A stretch of 64,000 nt of DNA, taken from positions 744,001-808,000 of the forward strand of contig JAWWNJ010000030.1 of the NCBI GenBank assembly GCA_037176885.1. The letters run 5' to 3'. This DNA comes from Favolaschia claudopus. Its lineage: Eukaryota; Basidiomycota; Agaricomycetes; Agaricales; Mycenaceae. The position numbers and the translations under genes are program-made. The notes beneath the pieces are model-generated. The model was not told the origin of the DNA, did no database searches, and worked only from the letters and a program-made list of their open reading frames with translations. Shown here in pieces: positions 1 to 11,462 of this stretch. Each line of letters starts with the position of its first letter. Positions within the stretch are counted from its first letter, which is position 1.

Positions 1-220
1 GAACAGAATCCGTTTGAAGAGCATTGAGGATCCGAGGCCGCCCCTGCATGGGATCTCGAGGAGGGATGACGCTGCCGTAGTTGGCAACATTGTGGCGCCA
101 GCGAGCAATACTCCGTGTAGAAACTCCGAGTAGATCGCTAACCTCTTCAGTCACATAGCCATTATCTAGCAGCCACAGGGCCCGCACTTTGAAGTCTTCG
201 CTGATATGTCTGAATGGCAT
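1..220 (-). CDS. N-terminal part of Tc1/IS630-like transposase (runs off window)
   Basis: Reading the minus strand from an ATG at 218-220 gives an open frame to the window edge (73 codons). It contains a homeodomain-like helix-turn-helix: residues about 8-50 run through LWLLDNGYVTEEVSDLLGVS and then SIARWR, followed by a basic GRPRIL motif. This is the usual DNA-binding head of fungal IS630/Tc1-type (DDE_3) transposases, which bind the element's terminal repeats before DDE cleavage. The catalytic domain would lie left of position 1. It is a different family member from the DD34E gene at 34 kb, whose head has the same layout. A lone HTH regulator is possible but less likely in this context. 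Confidence 0.6.
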   Translation of the reverse strand, partial: MPFRHISEDFKVRALWLLDNGYVTEEVSDLLGVSTRSIARWRHNVANYGSVIPPRDPMQGRPRILNALQTDSV

Positions 221-1094
221 AGTGAGGGAGAGAGGAAGCAGCGCCGCGCAAGAGAGGGTCACGATTATCTGATTCGGATACCGGCTACAACATTTCGGCC
301 GAAACTTCCATATAAGGTGCATCATATCACTGCATCAAAAGTCGGAACCGCGCGAAAAAAACCCGCGCATGTCACAGGCATGGGCTCTCTGGTGCGTATG
401 GTCTTGGCACTGCTTTTATTTGAATTATCGTTGACTGCTCATGAGGCCCGTCGGCGCGTCGACCACTCAAAATGAAGGTACGAGTGAGTACTTCCTGTTC
501 ATCACAGTCCTTCTCAATGAATCTCCACAACGTCAGGTAATATACTATCTCCTGGTACGTCTTCCCTTTGATACCGCTCAGCTCATCTGTTTTCAAGGGT
601 CGCATTCTTTTGGTTACAATGTACGTCTACCCCTCACTGTTGTTTCCATTCGATCTTCACTGACACTCACCTGTAGGTTTTCCTATCTGCGTCCATCGTT
701 GTTAAGCATTGACAGTAGACGAGATGACAAGGAGGAGGAATTAGCCAAGCTGGGACGGACCGACGACAACCACTATCTATCTTATCTTACAAACTTGCGT
801 GTACTTTTACATCTCAATGTCACTGTGTTCCTATCTCCGAAAACGGTCGCATTCAAATACATAATTCGGTCACGATGCATCCTTCCTGTATTCCCAGAGA
901 GGCAGACGATAGCTTCGTGTCGGTGTCAGTAATTGAGCTCAAATTGAGGTAGCGCTCAAATTGAGACCTAAATGATACGCCGAACGGAATGACTTTTGAC
1001 GTCAAAATTGTTCCCTTTTGAGATCAACGGTGGACCTCAGCTGACACTAGTACTCATCATTGAGATCACACAGGTCTCACTCCGGGTTGGCGGT
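221..1094. other. Non-coding stretch, nothing recognised
   Basis: Short open frames here have no recognisable motif and no splice structure that joins them. Near 935-965 the sequence repeats CTCAAATTGAG on both strands, a short palindromic patch. I see no gene. Confidence 0.4.
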
Positions 1095-1257
1095 GTAGTC
1101 GACAATAAACTGGCATACGTAACTATTATTATCCCAGTATGCCATGCGACTTCACAGAGTCACAAAAGACTTCGTGAGGATACCCCCAGCTCCGCAGTGT
1201 ATCAAGAAAGTCCAAGAGCCTCTGAGCCTGACTCATATGGTTGTCCAATGAAAGCAG

Positions 1258-2404
1258 TTATGGTAACTCCATCGGTGGGATGTTGCCACGCATTTCGTCG
1301 ATGATTTCTTCCATGTAGGGGCACAGATAGAGCTCAACCTCTGACCGATGCAGTGGGCCGAAGGTATGCTGGAACCATTCGGTAGTAGTGGATCTGACGA
1401 ATGTCAACATATTGTGAACTGGCACATAAAACGCCCCTACCCGTACTCGGCATCCATAAACCTTACGAGTTTGAGATCAGATTGCATAGCTTCCACCTCG
1501 ATCACGGAGATTGCAACTTGTATACCATCTAACGCAGTCTCCAGTTCTTGCCGACGAAAATGTAGGGTGTTTGTGAGGATCTCCGTCTGTTTGGTCATTT
1601 CAGAGCTCACTGTCTCCAATTCAAGTGGTGGAGCAGCCCTAGTGCTAAGCATATCGTCTTCCCCGTGGCTTGTGAGAAGACGCGCGACCTCGAATAGAAC
1701 CCCCCTGAAGAAGGAATGTTCATGGTCGGGCTATCAGAAGTCGCGGTAGGTTTACTTACCCCAATAGCGAAGACACAGTCGAGACTACGAGTGCTGCAGA
1801 ACTCGTCTCCGTGAGCATCGCAAGTGGCCTGACGTGTCCTGAATGGATCCCCCCAGTCACCAACTCCTGCATCTCCTTGCGGATTTGGCGTATTGCCGTG
1901 TCATATACAATGAGAGCTTGATCTACTTGATTAAATCTGCGCAACGTCAGAAGATGTCATATTGGGTGCACCGTCGCATATATACTTATTGACGGTTTGA
2001 GAAACATATGTCGACAACCACGTTTCGGTGAACACACCCCCATTCAGGGCAAGACTTCGCGCCTCCTCGACATCCTCAAAGGCTGCGCGAAGACGAGTCA
2101 GAGATCGAACAAAGGTGGTGCGCAACCCTATAAAATTTGCAGTCGACACTCTATGGAATCGGATAAGTAAAGCCTCGAACATTCATCATCCATGCTGGGC
2201 CACTCACCCGGAAGCCATAGAGACCGTCATACTTTGTGATTTTATATTGAAGATGGGTCCCAGACCTTGACCCCCTGCACCCCCTGCATGAACCGCGGCG
2301 CCACCTACACCACCAATTCCTCCTAAAAAAAAATAAATAGAGAACAGGATACAGTTGTCTTGCATACCATGCACCGCTCCGATATTCAGGTGTGGCCCTT
2401 GCAT
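1258..2404 (-). CDS. Six-exon gene of unknown function, Gly-rich N-terminus and helical body
   Basis: I do not recognise a characterised function. Splicing 2404-2368, 2322-2208, 2150-1986, 1936-1760, 1668-1447 and 1393-1258 with canonical GT-AG introns (45, 57, 49, 91 and 53 nt) gives exactly 852 coding bases, 283 codons plus TAA, with no internal stop. The ATG at 2402-2404 opens a glycine-rich head (residues about 13-35, GGxGGxGG pattern) of a type I remember from agaricomycete proteins of unknown role. The rest is predicted mostly helical, with long amphipathic runs such as LETVSSEMTKQTEILTN, suggesting a coiled coil. There is no signal peptide or membrane segment. A TATA-like tract lies 47-62 bp upstream. 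Both ends of the gene fall inside the 83-bp inverted repeats. The exon model is inference, but its perfect phase makes chance unlikely. Confidence 0.72.
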
Positions 2405-2450
2405 AAGCGCGGTTGAAGGTACCCGGGCACTATGCTCGCTTTCCTGGATG

Positions 2451-2466
2451 ATATACATATATATAC
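2451..2466 (-). promoter_or_regulatory. TATA-like box of the six-exon gene
   Basis: The run ATATACATATATATAC is the only strong TATA-like tract near the ATG at 2404. It lies 47-62 bp upstream, a plausible distance for a short 5' leader. This is position and composition only. Confidence 0.35.
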
Positions 2467-3192
2467 ACGCCGCAAACCCCCTTCTAACTATCGTTGTTTC
2501 CCGTACGAAGATCGGAGGTTCTGATAGATGGACGCGAGAGCAACGATCGGAGAGAGAAAGAGTTGGGGAAAAACAAACCACTTTGGTTCAAGGGGGGTCA
2601 AAGATAAGAGCCGCTGACGTCAGGTACGGGGAGGGGGGTTCTCTGAGGTCCGAAAAAAAACTTTCGGGGGTGAAAAGTTTTCAGGCCCTAGAGAGCTTGA
2701 GGGAGGCCTTGGAAGCCTTTAGAATCAAGTTTGGGGCTAAGAAAATCGATTGCGCTCATTTTCTTCCACTTTGGGACACAGTTGCCGTGTTCGGCAAACT
2801 CCGAGTAATGCCGAAGCGGCATATCCTTTGTTGCCCGTGTTTGGTTAGAATCTGAGGTTCTATTCTTCACTTGCTCTCTCCCACCATGCCTTGCCACGTC
2901 CACTCAGGCCTTCTTTCAGCAATGCAAAGGAAGGCCCGCTCTGCCGCTCGTCGAAGCAGACTAACCGACACAGGTGACAGAACCAACAATAAGTATGATT
3001 AAACTCATTGGCGACGCTTTGCGCCAACAGATTTCGAGCGTCGGCATGGATGAATTCGCGCATTGAACTGGATTACTCGGTAAGAAGCTATTTACCCCAA
3101 GCTGGAGATTCACGAAGTCTTTTGTGACTCTGTGAAGTCGCATGGCATACTGGGATAATAATAGTTACGTATGCCAGTTTATTGTCGACTAC

Positions 3193-4123
3193 TGGTATTC
3201 GTCTGAATCGTCTCATGTATTTTGTGGTGTTATGCTCATGTCCGTCTCCGTCTTGCGATGTCTTTCGCAATTCATGCATGATTTTCCGCTGTCCACCGAG
3301 GTCCAGGGAGGAAATGCCATGGGCCGGACCTGCGCGGGGCTTGTTCCGAACCTAGCTGTGACATACGGTCTTTCAAGGACAATGTTTTCTCGTTGTAAAC
3401 CTTACAATTTGTCAATACGACCAATAATCAACCTATTTTATCCTTGCATTCATCTCCTTGTCATCTCCCATTCAACTTGGAAGTTCGATCACATTGTCGC
3501 CTCAAAAGGTAATAGCTTGGACTGGGTTGGCATGTTCACACTCGAAAAAACAGCGTAGATAAATTACCAGTATATATAAATGCTAGAGTCTACCTTGAGT
3601 ACTTGATTAACGTCCACTTGAGGCCAAAAACCGGTCAGAAGTCGGTATACTGTACAGCCCTTTCCGAAAGTTTATCCGGTTTATGACATTTATTCCACTT
3701 CGGTTTTTTGTCTACAGTTGTTGACGATTTCATCACCGGCTCCACAGGCTCCACCTCTCGGCGGCATGCGCGGGGTCAGGCCATCAGTGCTGCTTTGAGC
3801 TGAATTCAACTGGTATGGCTCGTATCAGCTTACTGAGGTTCATGTTCAGGCTGTCTCGACGTCAGAATGTGCTTTGGCAAGGGTGGGAACCGCCTTCCCG
3901 ATATAGAAGGAGGGAGGGAGGGTCGCGCTCTTGGAAAAAAAACTTTTGTAGGTGATTTCTTTTTTTCTTATCTTTGATCCCGCTTGCTTTGGTTGATGGA
4001 ATCCTAGCCTCTTGGGTTGCACCCTACTTAGCAGCATCGAACCCTATCGAACCCTACTTCAAGGCCTATCGACGCACTCCCTCCACGTTTACTGCACGTG
4101 CTAACTTCGAAACCCCATAACGT
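3193..4123. other. Non-coding stretch, nothing recognised
   Basis: AT-rich spacer with a purine tract (GGAGGGAGGGAGGG) near 3908-3921. No frame with a motif and no paired repeats were seen. Confidence 0.35.
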
Positions 4124-4131
4124 TCTAAACC

Positions 4132-4469
4132 AGGACCTGGGATTATCCCGTAAAGGCCTGATTTTCTGGGAGCCAAAAAGTCAGGACAGATCCGGGCGGA
4201 AAAAGTCAGGATTCACACAGGCCTTGACCCGAAATTTTGCGAAAATCGTCAGGATTTTCGCATGAAACCAAAATTTCGGCCGAAATCGGGCAGTTTCGAA
4301 GACGTTTTCGAAAATTTTCTCCCACTGCCGCGGTTTTCGTCAGGATTCCGACCAGGCCTTCGCATCCAAAGGAGGTCAAAAGTCAGGATTTCGTACAGGC
4401 CAAATCGCCAAAATTTCCGAATTCGGTCAGGATTTGCATCAGGCCTTCACCTGTATGATCCCAGGTCCT
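4132..4469. mobile_element. MITE family A, copy 1 (8-bp target duplication)
   Basis: 338-bp non-coding element with inverted ends AGGACCTGGGATTATCC and its complement. It is flanked by an exact 8-bp duplication TCTAAACC at 4124-4131 and 4470-4477. Inside, the motif GTCAGGA recurs six times, several times followed about ten bases later by CAGGCC, which looks like an array of transposase-binding sites. A second copy lies at 53293-53631. Eight-bp duplications are typical of hAT, P and KDZ-type DNA transposons; no transposase is inside. Confidence 0.85.
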
Positions 4470-4972
4470 TCTAAACCCCATAACGTCAAACCCTGTGCCA
4501 CGCGTTCATCACGGGCCATCAATTTGACAAGGCTATGGGGTTTCCCAAATTCATTCTTAGCGGCAGTGGAGTGGCACCATGTAAGGTTGAACCGAACTTA
4601 GCCTCAGCCTGACTCAGCGCTGGTGACGGCGAGAAGCGCGGACGCAATTAGGAAAATGCCAGCTGACTCGATCTTTAAGGCTGAGATCTGAGAAGCCGCG
4701 GTAGCGCACCACACTGAGGGCCCCAGTGCTTACAGCTGTGCTTACAAAGCACCCAGTCATTTGTAAGCATCTGCATTTTGGAGCCCTATACCGATGAATG
4801 GGGAAGCAAGCTTCCCCATTAGAGAGTTTGTGCGAGCCACCCAGGTCGCTTTTCGCTCGCTCAGATCTCCGCAACAATCGATACCAGGTGTAAACTCTCA
4901 GCGACCTACAAGAGTATTGCCCTGGGGTGTTCCTAGGTCGCTGGGATTTTGCACCTATGACTGCTCGGACTA

Positions 4973-5560
4973 AACGCTAATGACCCAACGATGGAGCGCA
5001 CCACGTGACTGACACGTTGTGCATTTCAAGTCCGGAAAATACAATCGACGACGGTAGAGCCTTGGTTAACTTTTCTGAAGGCTTGTACATATTCCCTCAG
5101 TACATGCCCAGTAGTATTATGTGTATCATTCAGTAAACTTGGAAGTCACTGTCAGTCGACGTTAGATCAATCATCAAAGCCAGTACTCAAATGTGTGAAC
5201 AAATCAGTACAGTACCTACTCGTATATACTATATGGCTTATCATTCTCTCCCAATCACTCTGTTGTATCTCAAAAGGTGGAGAGAGATGCAAAGCTTTAC
5301 ATAGAAAATCACGAATTATTTCAATATTTGTGTCCATTTTGGGTACATATCACATTATATCAATGACTCTGTTAATATTCACATTCCCTCACACACAAGA
5401 ACAACACAAGGACGAGCTTGGAAAATAAGGACTCCAAAAAAAAGAACTTGTTACAGTAGCAACTACTTATAGTACTGAGAGGCACCTCGGGGGAACTTGA
5501 AGGCTCACGACGTGTCAGTCACGTGGTGCGCTCCATCGTTGGGTCAATACTAATAGCGTT
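4973..5560. mobile_element. TA-flanked inverted-repeat element (588 bp)
   Basis: The left end AACGCTAATGACCCAACG, continuing to about 5018, is matched inverted at 5506-5560, with a 6-base gap in one arm. TA flanks both ends. The interior is AT-rich and non-coding. Probably a Tc1/mariner-type MITE. Confidence 0.6.
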
Positions 5561-6281
5561 TAGTACTGACTGTGCTGATCCGGTGATATCACCGATGATG
5601 CGTAATCACTAGCGCATGTCAAGGTCTATACGGGTTGGCCTAAACAGCTACAGGGTACTGCCTTGAGGGAAAACCTGGAGCATTGCTAGGGCGATACTGC
5701 AGAGTCTATGCATTAGAGGCTATGCCTCCATAGCTCTGCTATTCCCCCCAGCGTGCATACCCCGAGTCTGTGACTCGCAGCAGGCAGAGCATTAGTAGAG
5801 CCTAGCGTTGGCCTAGCGTCTGGGATGCAGAGTAGCTCATACCTCAGAGCAATAGAGGCTGGCCCAAGGATCTCTGTGGAACACAGATCTGGAGCTTAGC
5901 CAGGGCGCACTGCAGCGCAGCCCAGAGTTTGCAGATGAACACCTTCCTCGTGTAGCTCTGCTAGTCCGCCCTGGCTGCCAGCTGGGGATAGGCATCCAAT
6001 AATGCGAAGCATCGATGCCGCATTCTCCAATAAAAGCTGGCCAACGTTTTTTTCTCCCTAATGGGAATCTCTTCATCCTAGCAATGCAGAGTTTGGGGGG
6101 CCATTGTGATGCTATCATGGGATGAGCATACTCAATTTCTGCTTCATGGCAGGCACCAACCGTGAGGGGGGCACTGTGATAGGGCTATATTATATTTACT
6201 TACTTACACGCTTGCTACCTTACATTCCGCTTGTCAACTATTACATAATATCAATCTTGCTTAACCTGAACTACTATGTAC
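5561..6281. other. Non-coding stretch with a degenerate internal duplication
   Basis: Segments around 5670-5760 and 5880-5990 resemble each other loosely (shared TAGCTCTGCTA followed by CCGCCC/CCCCCC, and GGGCG.ACTGCAG), suggesting an old duplication. No gene seen. Confidence 0.35.
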
Positions 6282-6289
6282 GGTTAAGA

Positions 6290-6901
6290 AAAACCTCTGA
6301 CAAGCACCTATGATGCCTGCCCGCAAAATTTTCGATTCGGATAAAACATGCCCAAAAATTGCGCGCACCCTGCCCGGATTCGGATAAGAAATCGACCATC
6401 GACGACGCCTCCCCTGCCCCACAATTCGGATAAATCATGGAGGCTGGGAGCCACTCAGCCAAGCCTGGTTTAGATTCGGATAAAAAACACCGGGGACTCC
6501 TCGGACACAAGTTCCACCACTGATTACCACCGAATTGAGGCAACTTCGAGGTCAATCAAGGACAATCTGATGAATTTTGCACCGAAGACGCATTTTCTAC
6601 CTATTTCGGGGAACTTTCGGAAATCAGGGACCGGCAAGCGCACCTCAGCAAGCGAAGAACTGCATTCAAACTACATAACAAGCTTTCGCATTACTCAAAA
6701 GAGGTAGGGGGCCACCTAGACGCGTGAAGAGATAAATTGCGAATTTTTGCGATTTTAGCTGATTTTTTGAGGGCTGGTTCAGCGTCCGGATAAAACATCG
6801 ACCTCTTGGAAGGCCTGGTCCCCATTTGGGGTCCGGATAAGATGTCCCAAATCCCAGATTTTTTTTCGGGGCAGGAATCATAGGTGATTGTCAGAGGTCC
6901 T
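6290..6901. mobile_element. MITE family B, full copy (8-bp target duplication)
   Basis: 612-bp element with inverted ends ACCTCTGACAA(G/T)CACCTATGAT, flanked by GGTTAAGA at 6282-6289 and 6902-6909. The interior repeats TTCGGATAA/TCCGGATAA about eight times on both strands at irregular spacing. No transposase. The end sequence and the 8-bp duplication resemble families A (4132) and C (46709). Confidence 0.8.
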
Positions 6902-7610
6902 GGTTAAGAGGGATCTCAACGAGCGGTGGCGCTACCGCCGAAGGCTAACCACCCAGGACCCGTTGCTAGCCTGAGCCGTGCCTCCTAGGTCACAGGAGCC
7001 CGACTGAGGGTCATACAATCCCTTACCGATGGGTTACAACGGCCTTACGACTTATTTGGGTGGAGGTCAGGGCCCCTTTGTCAAGCTTTTTCAGCCTTCA
7101 AGTATGTAGCAGACACACTATAGGCTACTAGAAGGACATTCAAAAATATTGTTCTTGCTTGACATGACCTACATAGTATGTACTCCCTTATGGCGGTCAA
7201 TGTGTCGTTTTAATCAAATCTGTGGAAAAAAAATGTCGATTTGATTAGATTTGGTGCGTAAAAGTTTTCTTCAATTCTTGCGCTGAAAGTTATAGCAGGC
7301 CGCTGTGCATTTGATGATAAATTGATCCCTTGTTCGGCATTGGGACTTAAAGCTTTGCTCCACGCTCCTTGCTAGTATCTCTTCAGGTATTGTCGTCTTG
7401 ATTTGAACTCATCATCTGTGTGCTTGTGTGCTGCTTTGAAACTGACCATCAGCTCTTCCTAGATACCAGCCAAAAATAGAGCTCTTTCATGTACTTCTAT
7501 ACAGTAGTAGTCATTTATGCTGCGTCGTCTTCGTTGGTTTCAAGCAGTTGAATATCTGGCTCATTAACCATGTCTGTGGTTACCTATGTACATAGTGAGT
7601 GTATACAGGA

Positions 7611-7770
7611 CCCCCGACAATCACCTATGATGCCTGCCCCGGAAAATCCGGAATTTGGGACATCTTATCCGGACCCCAAATGAGGAATTTCTTATCCGAA
7701 TCCGAACCAGGCCTCCCAGAAGGTCGATGTTTTATCCGGACGCTGGACTAGGTATCGGGGGATATGCGTG
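7611..7770. mobile_element. MITE family B, one-ended fragment
   Basis: About 150 bp homologous in inverted orientation to the right end of the element at 6290-6901 (shared GGGACATCTTATCCGGACCC and GGTCGATGTTTTATCCGGAC). The other end is missing. The spacer 6910-7610 holds no gene that I can see. Confidence 0.65.
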
Positions 7771-8505
7771 AAAAATTGCGTAAAATAGCGTAAATTATAG
7801 CTAAAAAAATTCCATTGCCTCTACCATCCCGAAATATGTTCAGGAAAGTGCTCGGGACAGTCGGATTCCTGATCAGACTCCACACGCTTCTCCGGATCCG
7901 TCGCTGAAATTTTGTTCTTCCCTTTCCCTCGTCCACTACTCCTCACTACGCCTTTGAAATGGGTGTTCACCTTCTTGTAGAGCTCGGAATCCGATGCAGA
8001 GAGTTTAATGCCGACATTCCGTATCTGCTCAGGCGTGTTGTGAAGTAAGCACAAGAAGGAACTGGAAGGAACCAGTGCAAACTGCGGCACATGGAGCTGC
8101 TTCAACGCTTGCGGAACCCCTCGAAACTGGCCGCCATTCATGTGTTCGTACACCTGTGTAGGGATGTTGGATGCGGCGGCAATGTTAGAGCAATCGGAAA
8201 CCCAGGCATGCTTTCCATTTTTTCCTCCCGTCTTTGAATATACACTCAAGACTGTTAAAAGTGAGACTGGCACTGTGATAGAGTCATTGAAAATCATACC
8301 TTTGGCCACCATTATCTTATCATTGTGTAATACAAGCCCATACCCTGTCCCCGGACTCGCAGTGTAAGTAGCGGCTGAGAGCGGAGTCAAAGCCGTGACT
8401 CTTGCAGATTCAATTTCCGAGGGTACCCGATTCGCGCGGAAAGTGTTTTGACGCCTCTTCAATTGCTAGACACATGTGAGCAGAGTTCTATTGTGCAAAC
8501 GGAAC

Positions 8506-9194
8506 CAAGGGGGCACCGGCATTCTAAAAAAATTATAGGGCCATTTTTTTCTTTTCTGACCTCTGGGTTGGACTAACTAACTAACGTAAGCACTATATAC
8601 GGCAATATGTTCCCACAGTTAAGTCGCCGGACTGTGCTGACCTGAAGTTCATCCCGCAAATAAATCTATTGGATGTTCAGTTACTGTTCTAATGGCTTGA
8701 TAACAGTAGCCAAAGCAGATTGGATGCTTTCCAACCTTCTTTAGATGGCAAAACATAGTACTTAACACTAGGTTGACAGCTGGGCCAAACAAAGCCACAT
8801 TGACAGTGACTACAGGCTGTCTACAGCGGAGCGACACTACAACCCCTAGAATTTAGTAGAAAGCCACATGTAGACCTAGCACCAGTGCTTCTCACTCAAA
8901 CAGACTACCAGAAGCTCATTCCCGCTCAAATTTTGGGGGGGTCAATTTTTTTTTTCCGGCCTGGCGGCCGGACTAACTAACTAGCCCTTAGTCGCCGGTT
9001 AGATTGCCGGTGCCCCCTTGACAACCCCTAGAATTTAGTAGAAAGCCACATGTAGACCTAGCACCAGTGCTTCTCACTCAAACAGACTACCAGAAGCTCA
9101 TTCCCGCTCAAATTTTGGGGGGGTCAATTTTTTTTTTCCGGCCTGGCGGCCGAACTAGCCCTTAGTCGCCGGTTAGATTGCCGGTGCCCCCTTG
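8506..9194. mobile_element. MITE inside an intron of the P-like gene (8-bp target duplication)
   Basis: 689-bp element with ends CAAGGGGGCACCGGCA and its complement, flanked by AACGGAAC at 8498-8505 and 9195-9202. It sits in a minus-strand intron whose GTAAGA donor is at 9213 and whose TAG acceptor is at 8466. Without the insertion and one duplication the intron would be 51 nt. Confidence 0.85.
8839..9194. repeat. Tandem duplication of the MITE's right end (182-bp unit)
   Basis: 8839-9020 and 9021-9194 are near-identical direct copies. The second lacks eight bases in the GACTAACTA run. Each unit ends in the terminal CCCCCTTG, so the element has two potential right ends. Confidence 0.9.
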
Positions 9195-11296
9195 AACGGA
9201 ACACGAATCTTACTTGATTGGCATTTCCCGTTGTGACCTTACTAGCGTTAGCCGAGCTTCCCGCCGTCGGTGCTGGAGCCAACTTTCCGTCGATAACACC
9301 CTCCCGTGCTCCGGGTGCAGCTTTACGCCAGCGGTGGTCACGCTCGAGCCCCGTGCCAACACCTCGATCCTCTTGAGATTTGATGACTTCATTGATACGT
9401 TTAAGAAACTGTTGCTTTTCAGACAAATTGGAAGCCATCGGTGTTTCGGGGTTAACGCGCACTCCAGTCTCCGCCTGTCGTGTTTGGTGGCGTCGACGGA
9501 TATCAATTAGTTCTTGGACATCGCAGGTCAGAGCGAATGTTTTCGGCGGTGGGAGCAGATGTGGATGTAGTTGTAAGTACATTCTTTATTTGCGCTGCAT
9601 CCTCTTCGTTGAAGACCTTCAATTGCTCTAGGGTTGGTTCCGGCATCGAGGCGCTGTCAGATTGGGCCATGAGCTGTCGTGCTAGCGAGGATACTCTTGT
9701 GTCACTCACATCCGCATCTCCTCGTCAATTGTTATCGCAATGACACCATATGTGAGATCCATGTTAGCATTATCCTCTCGTTGTGTTGGCATTGAGATAT
9801 CATCCAGCCGCTCTATTGCATCTTGCAAGTCGAATTCTTCCTCGCTGCTGTTGGTGTCCTGTGATAGATTCAAGGTTGCGGACTCAAGCTCATCCTCGTC
9901 AACAACCGGGACTGTGAACCAGTTTGGTGATGCATGGTCTTCGTTGCATACATCCGAAGCAACAACTCCAAGAAGCGCAAATAAGTTTTCAGCCTCTTCA
10001 TGGGCGCGGACAGCAGCACCGTTGATTTCTGCATCAGAGGGGAAGGTTGAGAGGGCAGGGATGTTGATATCACGATTGTCGGTGTAAGTATGACTGTATC
10101 CTTCCGCCTTGGCTTTACCCGTTATAATTGACGCATTCAATGCGAGCTCCCGAAGTTGTATATGAAGCTTGGGATTCATCTGCAGAACTTGAAGGAAGGT
10201 GAAGTCCTTGTTGATGTCTCGTGAGACGCCGAAAGTGTGCTCCACGGGCTCGGTCATCATCATCCAAACAAGGATGGGCTTCGGCGGACCAGGAATATAG
10301 TCGCGATATATGTACACGAGTTGAAGAAGTCCATCCACAAGGATACGAATGACGTCCCGAAACTCATGTGAGATGAGATACTGGTGTTTCGGATAGCCAG
10401 CTGTTTGTAGAAAGTTTTCCCATATTTCCATAAAAAACCGGGTCCGGAGAACAATCTGCACGCGCTCCTCGATGGACATGATACGACTTTGGTAGGCGTC
10501 AATAAGCTCTCCAAATACGAAGAGGTACACCATGACACCGTGTTTGTCGGGTCAATTATTCTTGAACCATTCTAACGAAGCTGCAGAGAGGAAACGCGTT
10601 GCCGCAGGGTCATCTTGCCGGTCCATCTTCTCTGAGGTATCGCGCCGAAATAGCGGACCATCTGCAGCCAATGACATCTCCAAGAAATCAGCGTACAGCA
10701 CAACCTGATTCCCGAGAACAATCTCTTCGGCGCCGGAAAAGACAGCGTTCCGAGCGTCTTTTCTGCCATGATTAGCGTCTTGGAGGATGGCGAGCGGGCG
10801 GTTAGCATCTTTTCCATAGAGTGGGATGACAATCTCAATGTCTTTCTTCGAAGTGGGATGTACGATTTTATGGGAAACCTTCTTCGATGATTTCTGGACA
10901 AGAAGTCGCTGCAACGACCGCTCGACTGCGGTGCCATCACTGGCATACTAAACAACCTGGATATTCTGTTCCAACAATCTCTCGAAGATTTTCCATAGCG
11001 GAACGAGCAGCTCCTCCGCAGAATTACTTTCCGAGATCGGCAGAGCAGCAACGATAATAGGGGCAATCTTCGGAATGGGCACCTGAAGAACCCAGAGTCG
11101 AAGCTATGCAAGCAGTCAATAAGCATACAAGATTAATACCGAGCGCAAAGACATGCCTTCGTAGCTTTCTGTATGGAACAATCAATCACAACTTTCTGGT
11201 ATTGTTCGGGGTCTATCAGCTCGAGAGGTTCACCGGTACCACCAACAATGAACCACGCTTGTCTGTGATTATCATAGTAAGGTCGGAAAGCCGGTA

Positions 11297-11462
11297 CAGT
11301 CGAAGCTGTCATAACCCATAGCTCTCGTAACCCATAATCTGCCTTAACCCATACATTTTTCGGGAATTTTGACTGACTTTTGGCTGGGATAACCCATAAA
11401 TCTGTCATATGCCATACCTTGTGGACCTAACCGGGGCCTATGGGTTATGACAGCTTCGACTG
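11297..11462. mobile_element. 166-bp pogo-like MITE, copy 1
   Basis: Inverted ends CAGTCGAAGCTGTCATAACC with flanking TA (11295-11296, 11463-11464). AACCCATA and its complement recur through the element. It interrupts the P-like coding sequence just after DDTKLI; removing it with one TA restores the reading frame. Identical by eye to the copy at 22098-22263 in opposite orientation. Confidence 0.9.

Larger units (their letters stand above)
1095..3192. mobile_element. 2.1-kb segment bounded by 83-bp inverted repeats, carrying a gene
   Basis: Bases 1095-1177 and 3110-3192 are inverted copies of one another over about 83 bp and appear essentially perfect by eye. The ends read TAGTCGACAATAAACTGG, so a TA target duplication with GTCGAC-type ends is possible, similar in style to the pogo-like ends elsewhere in the window. 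Between the repeats lies one intact-looking six-exon gene and no recognisable transposase. That is the layout of a non-autonomous DNA transposon carrying a captured gene, but two independent solo copies of a short repeat flanking a host gene would look the same. Confidence 0.5.

Noticed and set aside
441..932. 163-codon plus-strand frame
   Set aside because: Composition is random-looking, with no motif, and it overlaps an equally open frame on the other strand.
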